Source: Lustribacter sp965277075
GTDB lineage: Bacteria > Vulcanimicrobiota > Vulcanimicrobiia > Vulcanimicrobiales > Vulcanimicrobiaceae
DNA: 64,000 nucleotides
Assembly (NCBI GenBank): GCA_965277075.1
Contig: OZ255707.1
Span: 372,001 to 436,000, forward strand
Reading direction: 5' to 3'
The notes beneath the pieces are model-generated. The model saw only the letters and a program-made list of their open reading frames with translations, searched no databases and had not been told where the DNA came from. Both the position numbers and the translations under genes were made by a program. Below, piece after piece: positions 1 through 8,089 of this stretch. Position 1 is the stretch's first letter. Each line of letters opens with the position of its first letter.

Positions 1-750
1 CGCAACGCGTTCGTCGCCTTTGGTACGCGCCGGCTCTCGGACGATGAAGCCATGGCGTTTCGTGAGGGCGTCGCGCGCCGGCAACGCGGGACGCCCATCG
101 CCTATATCATCGGCAACGTGGGCTTTTACGGACGATCGTTTGCAGTCGATGAACGCGTTCTTGTTCCGCGACCGGAAACCGAGCACGTGGTGGAAGCGGC
201 GGTGGCGGACCTGCGCGGTCGTGGGAAGACGGCCGGGAACGTGGCAGATATCGGTACCGGCAGCGGCGCGATCGCGATCAGCCTCGCCGGGGAGCTGCCC
301 GATGCTTGGGTATTCGGCACGGACATTTCGCGCGACGCGATCACACTCGCGCGTCGTAACGCCGCCCGCAATAACGTCTTCCAGTCGTGCACCTTTTTAC
401 ATGGCGATCTGGCCGCACCGCTGATTCACTTTGCGCCGTTCGACACGATCGTCGCGAACCTGCCGTACATTCCGACCGGCGAGATTCCGCACAGTCCCGA
501 TCCCGTCTCGTTCGAACCGGTGCTCGCGCTCGACGGCGGTAGCGACGGGCTCGAACTGTACCGCCGGCTGATCGCGCAACTCCCCGGCGTCGCCGCGCCC
601 GACGCGACGGTTTTCTTCGAAGCCGCACCCGGGACGATCGAGCCGCTCGCGGTGCTGGTCGAAGCGGCGTTCGCCAACGCGTATATCGAGATCGGCGAAG
701 ACTACGCCGGACTCGAACGATTCGTACAGTTCACCCTCTCGCCGCGCTAA
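1..750 (+). CDS. prmC: Peptide chain release factor N5-glutamine methyltransferase (PrmC), 5' end outside window
   Basis: Methylates the glutamine of the GGQ motif in release factors RF1/RF2 using S-adenosylmethionine. The frame is open from base 1, so the N-terminal helical domain starts before the window. Visible are the family stretch VPRPETE before the Rossmann fold, the SAM-binding DIGTGSGAIAI glycine loop, and the catalytic NPPY box, here written NLPY followed by IPTGEI, an accepted variant. The C-terminus is the usual length. In many bacteria prmC follows prfA, which may lie just upstream. The next recognisable gene is on the opposite strand, so this is probably the end of its operon. 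Confidence 0.95.
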   Translation, partial: RNAFVAFGTRRLSDDEAMAFREGVARRQRGTPIAYIIGNVGFYGRSFAVDERVLVPRPETEHVVEAAVADLRGRGKTAGNVADIGTGSGAIAISLAGELPDAWVFGTDISRDAITLARRNAARNNVFQSCTFLHGDLAAPLIHFAPFDTIVANLPYIPTGEIPHSPDPVSFEPVLALDGGSDGLELYRRLIAQLPGVAAPDATVFFEAAPGTIEPLAVLVEAAFANAYIEIGEDYAGLERFVQFTLSPR

Positions 751-880
751 CGCCTTCGTCGTCGCGCGAGATCAGCGGTTCGTCCGCGCTGCCCTCGCTC
801 GACACACCGGGCTCGTCGTCTTCGGCAACACCGTCGTTGGTGCCGAGGCCGTTCGCGTCGTCATCGTCCATCGTGCTCAT
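731..880 (-). CDS. Possible small acidic protein downstream of glf
   Basis: A 49-residue reading frame starts with ATG 18 bases after the glf stop and overlaps the last 20 bases of prmC on the other strand. It is very rich in Asp, Glu, Ser and Gly, with an MDDDD run near the start, and has no hydrophobic core or recognised domain. No convincing ribosome binding site is visible; translation could be coupled to glf. It may equally be chance open frame in GC-rich DNA. Confidence 0.3.
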   Translation of the reverse strand: MSTMDDDDANGLGTNDGVAEDDEPGVSSEGSADEPLISRDDEGVSAARG

Positions 881-898
881 GGCCGAGGGTATTCCCGA

Positions 899-2005
899 TT
901 ATGCCGCGGCCGTGCGGGCCAATTCGCCGAATGTCAGCAGCGCCGACGCGACGACTTGGTCCATGTTGTAGTATTTGTACTCGGCTAGCCGGCCGACAAA
1001 CGTGACGTTCCTTTGCCGCTTTGCCAACGCTTTGTACTTCCGGTAGAGCTCGTTGTTCTCGGGTCGCGGAATCGGGTAGAACGGGTCGCCCGTCGCGCAC
1101 GGGAATTCGCGTGCGATCGTCGTCTTCGGGTGCGTCTGACCGGTGAGATGTTTGTATTCGGTCGTGCGCGTGTAAGCGACGCTCTCGGCCGGTTCGTTGA
1201 TGACCGCCACCGGCTGAACGAACTCGCGATCGAACGTTTCGTAGGTGAAATCCAGCGACCGGTACGGCAGCCGGCCGAAGCGGTGTTCGAAGAATTCGTC
1301 GATGGGGCCGGTGAATACGACGCGGTCGAATCGCTCGCGCTCGGCGATATCGCGATAACTGCAGCCGGTGACGACGTCGATGCGCGGGTGAGCGAGCATC
1401 CGCTCCACCATGGCCGTGAAACCGCCGGCCGGCATCGCTTGAAACGTGTCGGTGAAATAGCGGTCGTCGTCGTTCGTGCGCGTCGGAATCCGCCCACACA
1501 CGGAAGCGTCGAGTTCCGCCGGATCGAGGCCCCACTGTTTACGCGTGTAGCCGCGAAAAAAACGTTCGTAGAGCTCCCGACCGATGCGGGACCGGATCAT
1601 TTGCTCCGAATTGTCGATGCGCGCGTATGATTCGGCCCGGTCGGAGAGAAACGTGCCGACTTCGGTTTCGCCGAGCGTGACGCCGTAGAGCGTATTGATC
1701 GTCGTTCGATTGATCGGCATCGGTACGAGCTGGCCGCCGGCCCGTGCGAGCACACGGTGCTCGTACGGCCGCCACGTGGTGAACTCCGAGAGGTATGTGA
1801 CCACATGTGCGGCGTTCGTGTGAAAAATGTGCGGCCCGTACCGGTGAATGCGGATTCCGTCGGCGTTGAGCGGATCGTGGGCGTTGCCGGCAACGTGCGG
1901 ACGGCGGTCGACCACGAGCACCGTGGAGTCGCACTGCGACGCGAGCCGTTCGGCGATGGTGCTCCCGGCTAAACCGGCGCCGACGACGAGGAAATCATAG
2001 ACCAC
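899..2005 (-). CDS. glf: UDP-galactopyranose mutase
   Basis: Flavoenzyme that interconverts UDP-galactopyranose and UDP-galactofuranose, the donor for galactofuranose in surface glycans. The 368-residue protein opens with the FAD-binding loop GAGLAGSTIAERLA. Further on come the family motifs RYGPHIFHT (substrate and flavin contacts), PINRTTINTLYG, and a C-terminal GRLAEYKYYNMD FAD-contact segment. The frame extends upstream to 2065, but the GTG at 2005 is preferred because AGGGGAG precedes it by five bases and the residues before it do not match the family. It is divergent from pyrG across about 110 bases. The glycosyltransferases after pyrG suggest it feeds surface polysaccharide synthesis (inference). 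Confidence 0.95.
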   Translation of the reverse strand: MVYDFLVVGAGLAGSTIAERLASQCDSTVLVVDRRPHVAGNAHDPLNADGIRIHRYGPHIFHTNAAHVVTYLSEFTTWRPYEHRVLARAGGQLVPMPINRTTINTLYGVTLGETEVGTFLSDRAESYARIDNSEQMIRSRIGRELYERFFRGYTRKQWGLDPAELDASVCGRIPTRTNDDDRYFTDTFQAMPAGGFTAMVERMLAHPRIDVVTGCSYRDIAERERFDRVVFTGPIDEFFEHRFGRLPYRSLDFTYETFDREFVQPVAVINEPAESVAYTRTTEYKHLTGQTHPKTTIAREFPCATGDPFYPIPRPENNELYRKYKALAKRQRNVTFVGRLAEYKYYNMDQVVASALLTFGELARTAAA

Positions 2006-2118
2006 GAACGCTCCCCTGCATGCGACACGCTTGGACCGGCGTACCCCGAGGTTCGTTTCGCTCACCCGCCGGAAGCGGAGGCTGACGAGCGGTCTGCCGC
2101 GAAGCGAAGCATTCCCTC

Positions 2119-3771
2119 ATGGCGAAGTTCATCTTCTTTACCGGCGGTGTCGTCAGTTCGCTTGGTAAGGGGATCACGGCCGCTTCGCTCGGCCGTCTGT
2201 TGAAAGCCCGCGGGATCAGCGTTTCGATCCAGAAACTCGATCCCTACATCAACGTCGACGCGGGCACGATGAACCCGTACCAGCACGGCGAGGTGTTCGT
2301 CACCGACGACGGGGCGGAAACCGATCTCGATCTCGGCCACTACGAGCGGTTCATCGACGAGCCCTTGACCCGCGACAACAACGTCACGACCGGGCAAATC
2401 TACAAGTCGGTCATCGAAAAGGAACGCCGCGGCGACTATCTGGGCGCGACGGTTCAGGTGATTCCGCACATTACGAACGAGATCAAGGCACACGTCACGC
2501 GCACCGCGGAGACGAGCGGAGCGGACGTGTGTATCGTCGAGGTCGGCGGCACGGTCGGCGACATCGAATCGTTGCCGTTTCTCGAAGCGATCCGCCAAGT
2601 ACGGCACATCGTCGGCGATGAGAACGTGATGTTCGCCCACTTGACGCTGTTGCCGCATCTCGGTGCCGCCGACGAACTCAAGACGAAGCCGACCCAGCAC
2701 AGCGTGCGGGAACTGCGGTCGATCGGCATCACGCCCGACGCGATCATCGTGCGGACCGGTATGGCGCGTCCGATCCCAATGGAGCTCAAGGAGAAGATCG
2801 CGTTGTTTTGCGACGTCGCGGCGCAGAACGTCGTGCAGAACGGCGACGCGGCGACGATCTATCGCGTTCCGCTCAATCTGGAAACCGAAGGGCTCGCAGA
2901 GATTGCGATCCGCAAGCTGCGTCTCGAAGCGCCGCACGCGCCGCAACTCGAAGAATGGGAGAAGATCGTCGAGCGCATCGAAAACCCGACGCACCACGTG
3001 CGCATCGCGCTGGTCGGCAAATACGTCGAACTCAAGGATGCGTATATCTCGATCAGCGAGGCGATCAACCATGCCGGGATCTTTCACGATGCGCGCGTCG
3101 AGGTTGTCCGCATCGACAGCGAGCGCATCGAGAACGAGGGACTCGGCGGCCTCGACGATATTCACGGGGTGCTGGTCGCCCCGGGTTTCGGCGCACGCGG
3201 AGTCAAGGGTAAGCTACTCGCGATTCAACGCGCGCGCGAGGAGAAGATTCCGTTCCTCGGCATATGCTTCGGCATGCAGCTCGCGTGCGTCGAATTCGCG
3301 CGCAACGTGTGCGGCATCGCGGACGCCATGACGAGCGAAGTGACCGAAACCGCGAATCCCGTGATCGATTTTCTTCCCGACCAGCGGAACCTCGATCTCA
3401 AGGGCGGCACCATGCGGCTCGGCGCCTACGACTGCACCCTCGAACCGGAGACCCTTGCCGCGAAGGCGTACGGGACGTTGCGTATCAGCGAACGCCATCG
3501 GCATCGCTACGAGTTCAACAACAAGTATACATCGATCTTCGAAGAGCATCGCATGCGATTCAGCGGCCACCATACCGCCGGGCACACGTCGCTGGTCGAG
3601 CTGATCGAATTGCCGCAGAACGTGCATCCGTGGTTCGTCGGCACGCAAGCACATCCGGAATACAAATCGCGGCCAGATCGTCCCTCACCGCTTTATCGCG
3701 ACTTCATCGCTGCGACGCTTGAACACGCGGGCGAGCACGCGGCGGTCACGAGCGAACTCGTACGCCGCTGA
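2119..3771 (+). CDS. pyrG: CTP synthase
   Basis: ATP-dependent amination of UTP to CTP with ammonia from glutamine. The 550-residue length is typical. The synthetase domain starts at residue 1 with GGVVSSLGKG, the P-loop region conserved in CTP synthases, followed by KLDPYIN. The glutamine amidotransferase domain holds the nucleophile in GICFGMQ (Cys383) and the C-terminal HPE triad in AHPEYKSRP. The start is the ATG that gives the canonical MAKFIFFTGG. Its TGA overlaps the next gene as CTGA. No frameshift or missing catalytic residue is seen. Confidence 0.98.
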   Translation: MAKFIFFTGGVVSSLGKGITAASLGRLLKARGISVSIQKLDPYINVDAGTMNPYQHGEVFVTDDGAETDLDLGHYERFIDEPLTRDNNVTTGQIYKSVIEKERRGDYLGATVQVIPHITNEIKAHVTRTAETSGADVCIVEVGGTVGDIESLPFLEAIRQVRHIVGDENVMFAHLTLLPHLGAADELKTKPTQHSVRELRSIGITPDAIIVRTGMARPIPMELKEKIALFCDVAAQNVVQNGDAATIYRVPLNLETEGLAEIAIRKLRLEAPHAPQLEEWEKIVERIENPTHHVRIALVGKYVELKDAYISISEAINHAGIFHDARVEVVRIDSERIENEGLGGLDDIHGVLVAPGFGARGVKGKLLAIQRAREEKIPFLGICFGMQLACVEFARNVCGIADAMTSEVTETANPVIDFLPDQRNLDLKGGTMRLGAYDCTLEPETLAAKAYGTLRISERHRHRYEFNNKYTSIFEEHRMRFSGHHTAGHTSLVELIELPQNVHPWFVGTQAHPEYKSRPDRPSPLYRDFIAATLEHAGEHAAVTSELVRR

Positions 3772-4511
3772 ACGAACTCACCGTCGTCGTTCTCACCAAG
3801 AACGAAGCGGAACGGTTACCGCGCGCGCTCGCCCGCCTCCCGTCGAACGCGCACCTCTTCGTCCTCGATGCCGTCTCGAGCGACGAAACGGTCGCAATCG
3901 CGCGTGCGCACGGCGCGCGCGTCGAAGTGCGCGACTGGCGGGGCTACCTCGACGCGCGGCGCTACGCGCTGGCGAGCGTGACGACACCGTACACCTTCAT
4001 GCTCGATGCCGACGAACTGCTCAGCGACGGGTTGCGCGATGCACTCTGCGGCGCGCTCGAAGCCTGTGACGGTTATCGCGTGCGGCGGGTGACGATGCTG
4101 GCCGGGCGTGCCGTCCGGGCCGCGGGCTGGTCGGCGGAACGGCTGGTGCGGTGCTTTCGCACCGACCGCGCAAGCGTCGTCGCCAACAGCGTCAGCGGCG
4201 GCGCCGATCTGCACGAGCGCTGGATCGTCGACGGCACCCTCGGCGACTTGCCGGGGATGATCGTGCACGACTCGTATCCGTCGGTCGCGTCATACCACAC
4301 GAAATTCCGGCGTTACACGGCGCTCGAAGCCGCGGCGATCGCGCCGTCACGCCGGGCCCTGCTCTTCGCGCTCGCGCAGTTGCCGATCAAGGCGAGTTGG
4401 CTGTGGTTGCGCTACGGCGGATGGCGCGACGGTTGGCGCGGCGCGTTCGTGGCCTGGCATTCGGCACGCTATCCGCTCGCGGTGCAGTGGCGTGCGCTAC
4501 GGGCGCGGTGA
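3768..4511 (+). CDS. Family 2 glycosyltransferase (WaaE/KdtX-like)
   Basis: Cytoplasmic nucleotide-sugar transferase with a GT-A fold, probably acting in surface glycan synthesis. The first strand TVVVLTKNEAERLPRAL and the metal-binding region LDADELLSD are typical, and a C-terminal HDSYPSVASYHTKFRRY segment resembles the lipopolysaccharide core glucosyltransferase group. The nearest ATG, GTG or TTG start is the GTG at 3927, which would delete the nucleotide-binding strand. Homology therefore points to CTG at 3768, which overlaps the pyrG TGA as CTGA, giving 247 residues. Its stop overlaps the next gene as GTGA, so the three glycosyltransferases are translationally coupled to pyrG. Acceptor and donor cannot be read from sequence. 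Confidence 0.85.
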   Translation: MNELTVVVLTKNEAERLPRALARLPSNAHLFVLDAVSSDETVAIARAHGARVEVRDWRGYLDARRYALASVTTPYTFMLDADELLSDGLRDALCGALEACDGYRVRRVTMLAGRAVRAAGWSAERLVRCFRTDRASVVANSVSGGADLHERWIVDGTLGDLPGMIVHDSYPSVASYHTKFRRYTALEAAAIAPSRRALLFALAQLPIKASWLWLRYGGWRDGWRGAFVAWHSARYPLAVQWRALRAR

Positions 4512-5500
4512 TCGCCGTCGCGTTCGACGCACGCGAGACGTCGCACATGTCGCATGGCATGCTCGCCTACGCGCACAAGCTACGCGAGTGGCTGCCGCGC
4601 GTCGCGCCCGACGTGCGTCTCCTTCCGGTCGGCAGCGGCGATAACTTCGATCTTCGCGAACAAGCCGGGTTGCCGTTCGCGCTCGCACGGTCCGGTGCGG
4701 CGCTGGCGCATTTTCCGACGCCGTATGTACCGCGCGTCGTTCCGATTCCCTACGTCGTCACGATCCACGACCTGATCGATCTGCACTATCCGCAATACGG
4801 AAAGCGTTTCGTGACGCCGTATTGGCGCGCGGTCGTTGCGCCGGTCGTGCGGCATGCGCGGGCCGTGATCACGGACGATGACGCGACGGTCGACGATTTG
4901 CAGCGCTTCCTCGGGGTGGAAACGCGCCGGGTGCGTGTGATTCCGTTAGGCAGCGACGACCCGGCGGGCACGCCGCCGATGGCGCACCCGCGGCCGTATC
5001 TGCTCTACGTAGCGAATCGCCGGCCGCACAAGAACATTGCGACGCTCGTACGCGCGTGGGAAGGGCTCGCACCGGAGCTCGCGATCGACCTCGTGCTGAG
5101 CGGCACCGATGACGGCAGCGTGCGAGGCGAGCGCGAACGCGGCGAGATCGTTCACCTCGGTCACCGCCCCGACGATGAGCTCCGGCGCTGGTACGCGGGC
5201 GCGGCCGCGTACGTGCATCCGGCGTTACGCGAAGGATTCGGGTTGCCGCTGATTGAGGCGATGCGCGCCGGCGCGCCCGTCATTGCGGCGGCCGAGGCCG
5301 TGCCGCGCGTGCTCGCGCCGCACGTGACGGCGGTTGCCGCGGTCGACGCCACGGCCTTCCGCGACGCGATTCAGCGCGTTCTCGATGATGCGCCGGCGGC
5401 GCAGCTTCGGGCCGATGCCGCGCGTGCGGCGACACGCGTGCTGACGTGGGAACACACCGCTGCACTCACTGCCGCCGTCTACCGTGACGTTCTCGCATGA
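4508..5500 (+). CDS. Family 4 glycosyltransferase, first of a tandem pair
   Basis: GT-B fold, retaining glycosyltransferase of 330 residues. The N-terminal half begins VIAVAFDARETSHMSHG and contains VVTIHDLIDL. The C-terminal domain has the donor-binding RRPHKN segment and the EX7E motif in HPALREGFGLPLIEAM. GTG at 4508 overlaps the preceding TGA and gives a start matching the downstream paralogue. Residues align with the next gene almost end to end (shared GSGxNF, PHKN and HPALxEGFGLP blocks), so the two arose by duplication. Role in envelope polysaccharide assembly is inferred from family and from neighbouring glf. Confidence 0.9.
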   Translation: MIAVAFDARETSHMSHGMLAYAHKLREWLPRVAPDVRLLPVGSGDNFDLREQAGLPFALARSGAALAHFPTPYVPRVVPIPYVVTIHDLIDLHYPQYGKRFVTPYWRAVVAPVVRHARAVITDDDATVDDLQRFLGVETRRVRVIPLGSDDPAGTPPMAHPRPYLLYVANRRPHKNIATLVRAWEGLAPELAIDLVLSGTDDGSVRGERERGEIVHLGHRPDDELRRWYAGAAAYVHPALREGFGLPLIEAMRAGAPVIAAAEAVPRVLAPHVTAVAAVDATAFRDAIQRVLDDAPAAQLRADAARAATRVLTWEHTAALTAAVYRDVLA

Positions 5501-6516
5501 TCGACGTCGCACTCGATGCGCGCATCACGCCGCGGATGTCGGCCGGCATGCGCGCTTACGTGCGCGCGCTCGTCGCCGGGTTACCGCGCGCGGCGCCGGA
5601 CGTCGCGCTACACGCGGTCGGCAGCGGCGGCAATTTCGGCGTTGCCGAGCAAATCGATTTGCCGGCCGCGATCAAGCGGCTCTTGCCCGACGTCACGCAC
5701 TATCCGACCGTCTTTGCGCCGTTGACGCGCCGCAAGCCGTACGTCGCATCGCTGCACGACTGCATCCACCTGCAGTTTCCGCAGTTCTTCGGCCCGGCGA
5801 CCGCGTTGCATTACGCGCTCGTCGGCAGGCCGTTGTATCGCAATGCCGCGGTTGTGATCGCGCACGACGTCCGCACGGTCGATGCTGCGCAAGAGTTTCT
5901 CGGCGTGCCCGCGGCTCGTTGCCGCCTCGTTCCCCTTGGCTACGATGAAGCGCTGCTGATGCCGGTCGAGCCGCTCTTGCCGGCGCGGCCGTTCCTGTTC
6001 TACGCGGGCAACCACCGGCCGCACAAAAATCTGCCCGTGCTCTTCGAAGCGTGGAGCGGCCTGTCCGCGGCGGTCGAGCTCGACCTCGTCTGCACGGGCC
6101 CCGACGACCCGGCGGCACGCGAACGCTACGCGCGCACGAGCGGCACGCTACGCTTCACCGGCGAACTGGAACCGGTCGAACTCGCTCGTTACTATCGCGC
6201 GGCCGTCGCCTACGTTCACCCGGCACTCGCCGAAGGCTTCGGGCTTCCGATGCTCGAGGCAACGGTCGTCGGGACGCCGGTCGTTGCCAGCCGGACCTGT
6301 GTTCCGACGCTTCTCGCCCCATATGCGACGACGTTCGGGCCGCACGATGTGCTCGCGTTGCGTGCGCTGCTCGTCGACGTCGCCGCGAATCCCGCGCCGT
6401 ATCGGCGGCGGGCGGCCGAGGGGAGCGTCGCTGTGCGCGCGTATACGTGGGACCGATTCGCGGCGAATGTCGCCGTCGTCTATCGTGAGGTCGCCCATGC
6501 ATCGGATCGGTCGTAG
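5497..6516 (+). CDS. Family 4 glycosyltransferase, second of a tandem pair
   Basis: A 339-residue paralogue of the gene just upstream, with the same MIDVALDARITPRMSAGM opening, HRPHKN donor site and HPALAEGFGLPMLEA EX7E motif. ATG at 5497 overlaps the previous TGA as ATGA. Divergence between the two copies is spread along the length, with the active-site blocks kept, so both look functional and probably add different sugars or act on successive acceptors (inference). The 3' end overlaps the start of the next gene by 20 bases. Confidence 0.9.
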   Translation: MIDVALDARITPRMSAGMRAYVRALVAGLPRAAPDVALHAVGSGGNFGVAEQIDLPAAIKRLLPDVTHYPTVFAPLTRRKPYVASLHDCIHLQFPQFFGPATALHYALVGRPLYRNAAVVIAHDVRTVDAAQEFLGVPAARCRLVPLGYDEALLMPVEPLLPARPFLFYAGNHRPHKNLPVLFEAWSGLSAAVELDLVCTGPDDPAARERYARTSGTLRFTGELEPVELARYYRAAVAYVHPALAEGFGLPMLEATVVGTPVVASRTCVPTLLAPYATTFGPHDVLALRALLVDVAANPAPYRRRAAEGSVAVRAYTWDRFAANVAVVYREVAHASDRS

Positions 6517-8089
6517 CCTCGCAGCGGCATTGCTGGCATGCCTCATCAGCGGCCCGGCGACGTCGTTTGCCGCGCCCCGCCCGCAGCCCAGGCCGACGCC
6601 GGGCCGGCCCTCGCCGGTCGAGACGGAGATCGCCATTTCGGTGAACGGTGAGGAATTGCCACGCGACCCAGCACCGCGGATCGTGGGCAAAGGCGGCGGC
6701 CGGCTCGTCGTGCCCGTCGTAAAGGTCTACAGCGCGCTCGGCATCGCGGTACAGCGCAACGGTGACGAGCTCATCGCGAGCGCGCCCGGCAAACGCATCG
6801 TGCTGCACATCGGGAGCGCGGACGCCGAGATCGACAATCAGCCGGTGCGCATGGAGCAGCCGGCGCTGCGAATCGACGGCGTTACCTATGTTCCGCTGCG
6901 CTTCGTCGCCGACTCGCTCGGCGCGCAGGTAACGTTCAACGCGCACGCTTCGCGCGTTGAGGTCGTCTCGTCGCTCGTCGGCCGCAACCCCGGCCTCGAG
7001 CAGCGCAACAGCGGCGGCACGGCGCAAATCGTCGGCACCGTAAGCGCCGTCGACTTGAACTCGGCGCCCCCGTCGATAACGATCGAGCGTGGTCCCGACG
7101 TGCGAACGATCGCCGTGACGTCGGATGCGAAGGTGCAGCTGCAAGACGTTATCGCGCGTACGAGTACCGCGGCCGAACTCGCCGACGTGCATCCGGGCGA
7201 TGCCGCCAGCGTGCTCGTCCTGCGCAACGGCCACGTCGATTCGGTGATCGTCCGATACGTCTCGCGTTCGGGAACGATCGCTGCGGTTTCCCCGACACAG
7301 TTCGTCTTGAATACCGGATTCATTCTGAGCCCCGATAAGTCAACGGTGATCACGCTCGACGCACAACCGGCAACGCTCGCCGGCTTGAAGGTCGGCGATG
7401 CGGTGGTCGTTCGACTCAACCCCGACACGAACGAGAAGCGCGAAATCATCGCCTCTCGGGTCATCGCTTCGGCCGCCCCGGTGCCGGCGGCTTCCGGGCC
7501 ACCGCAAGCAACGATCGCATCGTTCACGGTCCGCGCCGCGAAGGGTGCGTTGCGAGCGGGCGACGCGTTCGACGTGACGTTGCAAGGAACGCCCGGCGGC
7601 CGCGCGACCTACGACATCGGCACGTTCGTGACCCGTCAGCCGATGACGGAAGGGGCGCCGGGAACGTATGCCGCGCATTATACCGTTCCGGAGAACGTGA
7701 ACTTCGGAAACGTGCCGGTCTACGGCCGCCTGATCGCGAACGGTGCCAGCGCGCCGCGCGTGGCCGCTGCCGCGCCGATCGCCGTGTCCAATACGCCGCC
7801 GCAGATCGTCGACATCGCGCCGACCGCGAATCAAAGCGTCAACAACAATCGGCCGTCGATTTACGCGACGTTTCGCTCGCCGGTGGACGTCGGCATCAAT
7901 ACGTCGAGCGTCACGATCGGCGTCAACGGTTTGGACGTCACCGCGGCAGCGACGCGCACGGATCAGTTCGTGACGTATAGTCCCGGTGTCACGCTCGCCG
8001 ACGGTCCCGTGAACGTCGTCGTTCGCGTGAGCGATCGGGCCGGCAACACGCAAACCCGTTCGTGGTCGTTCACGATTCACGCGCATTGA
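6497..8089 (+). CDS. Secreted protein with copper amine oxidase N-terminal-like (stalk) domain and Ig-like C-terminus
   Basis: Exported 530-residue protein. An N-terminal signal peptide (MHRIGRSLAAALLACLISG, cleavage near SFAAP) is followed by a Pro/Arg linker. A stalk domain of the copper amine oxidase N-terminal type comes next (roughly residues 45-150), with the paired blocks VNGEELPRDPAPRIV, VPVVKVYSALG and YVPLRFVADSLGA that occur widely in Terrabacteria surface proteins without any oxidase domain. The middle has beta-rich repeats, and the last 190 residues look like two Ig-like domains. GTGAGG lies six bases before the chosen ATG at 6497. Likely cell-envelope role; no enzymatic domain is visible. 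Confidence 0.85.
   Translation: MHRIGRSLAAALLACLISGPATSFAAPRPQPRPTPGRPSPVETEIAISVNGEELPRDPAPRIVGKGGGRLVVPVVKVYSALGIAVQRNGDELIASAPGKRIVLHIGSADAEIDNQPVRMEQPALRIDGVTYVPLRFVADSLGAQVTFNAHASRVEVVSSLVGRNPGLEQRNSGGTAQIVGTVSAVDLNSAPPSITIERGPDVRTIAVTSDAKVQLQDVIARTSTAAELADVHPGDAASVLVLRNGHVDSVIVRYVSRSGTIAAVSPTQFVLNTGFILSPDKSTVITLDAQPATLAGLKVGDAVVVRLNPDTNEKREIIASRVIASAAPVPAASGPPQATIASFTVRAAKGALRAGDAFDVTLQGTPGGRATYDIGTFVTRQPMTEGAPGTYAAHYTVPENVNFGNVPVYGRLIANGASAPRVAAAAPIAVSNTPPQIVDIAPTANQSVNNNRPSIYATFRSPVDVGINTSSVTIGVNGLDVTAAATRTDQFVTYSPGVTLADGPVNVVVRVSDRAGNTQTRSWSFTIHAH

Noticed and set aside
2062..3165. Long minus-strand frame antisense to pyrG
   Set aside because: pyrG is unambiguous; the antisense frame is Arg/Asp-rich with no domain, a usual by-product of GC-rich codon use.
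6155..7234. Minus-strand frame opposite the glycosyltransferase and stalk-domain genes
   Set aside because: Low-complexity Arg/His/Asp composition; the plus-strand proteins have clear motifs.
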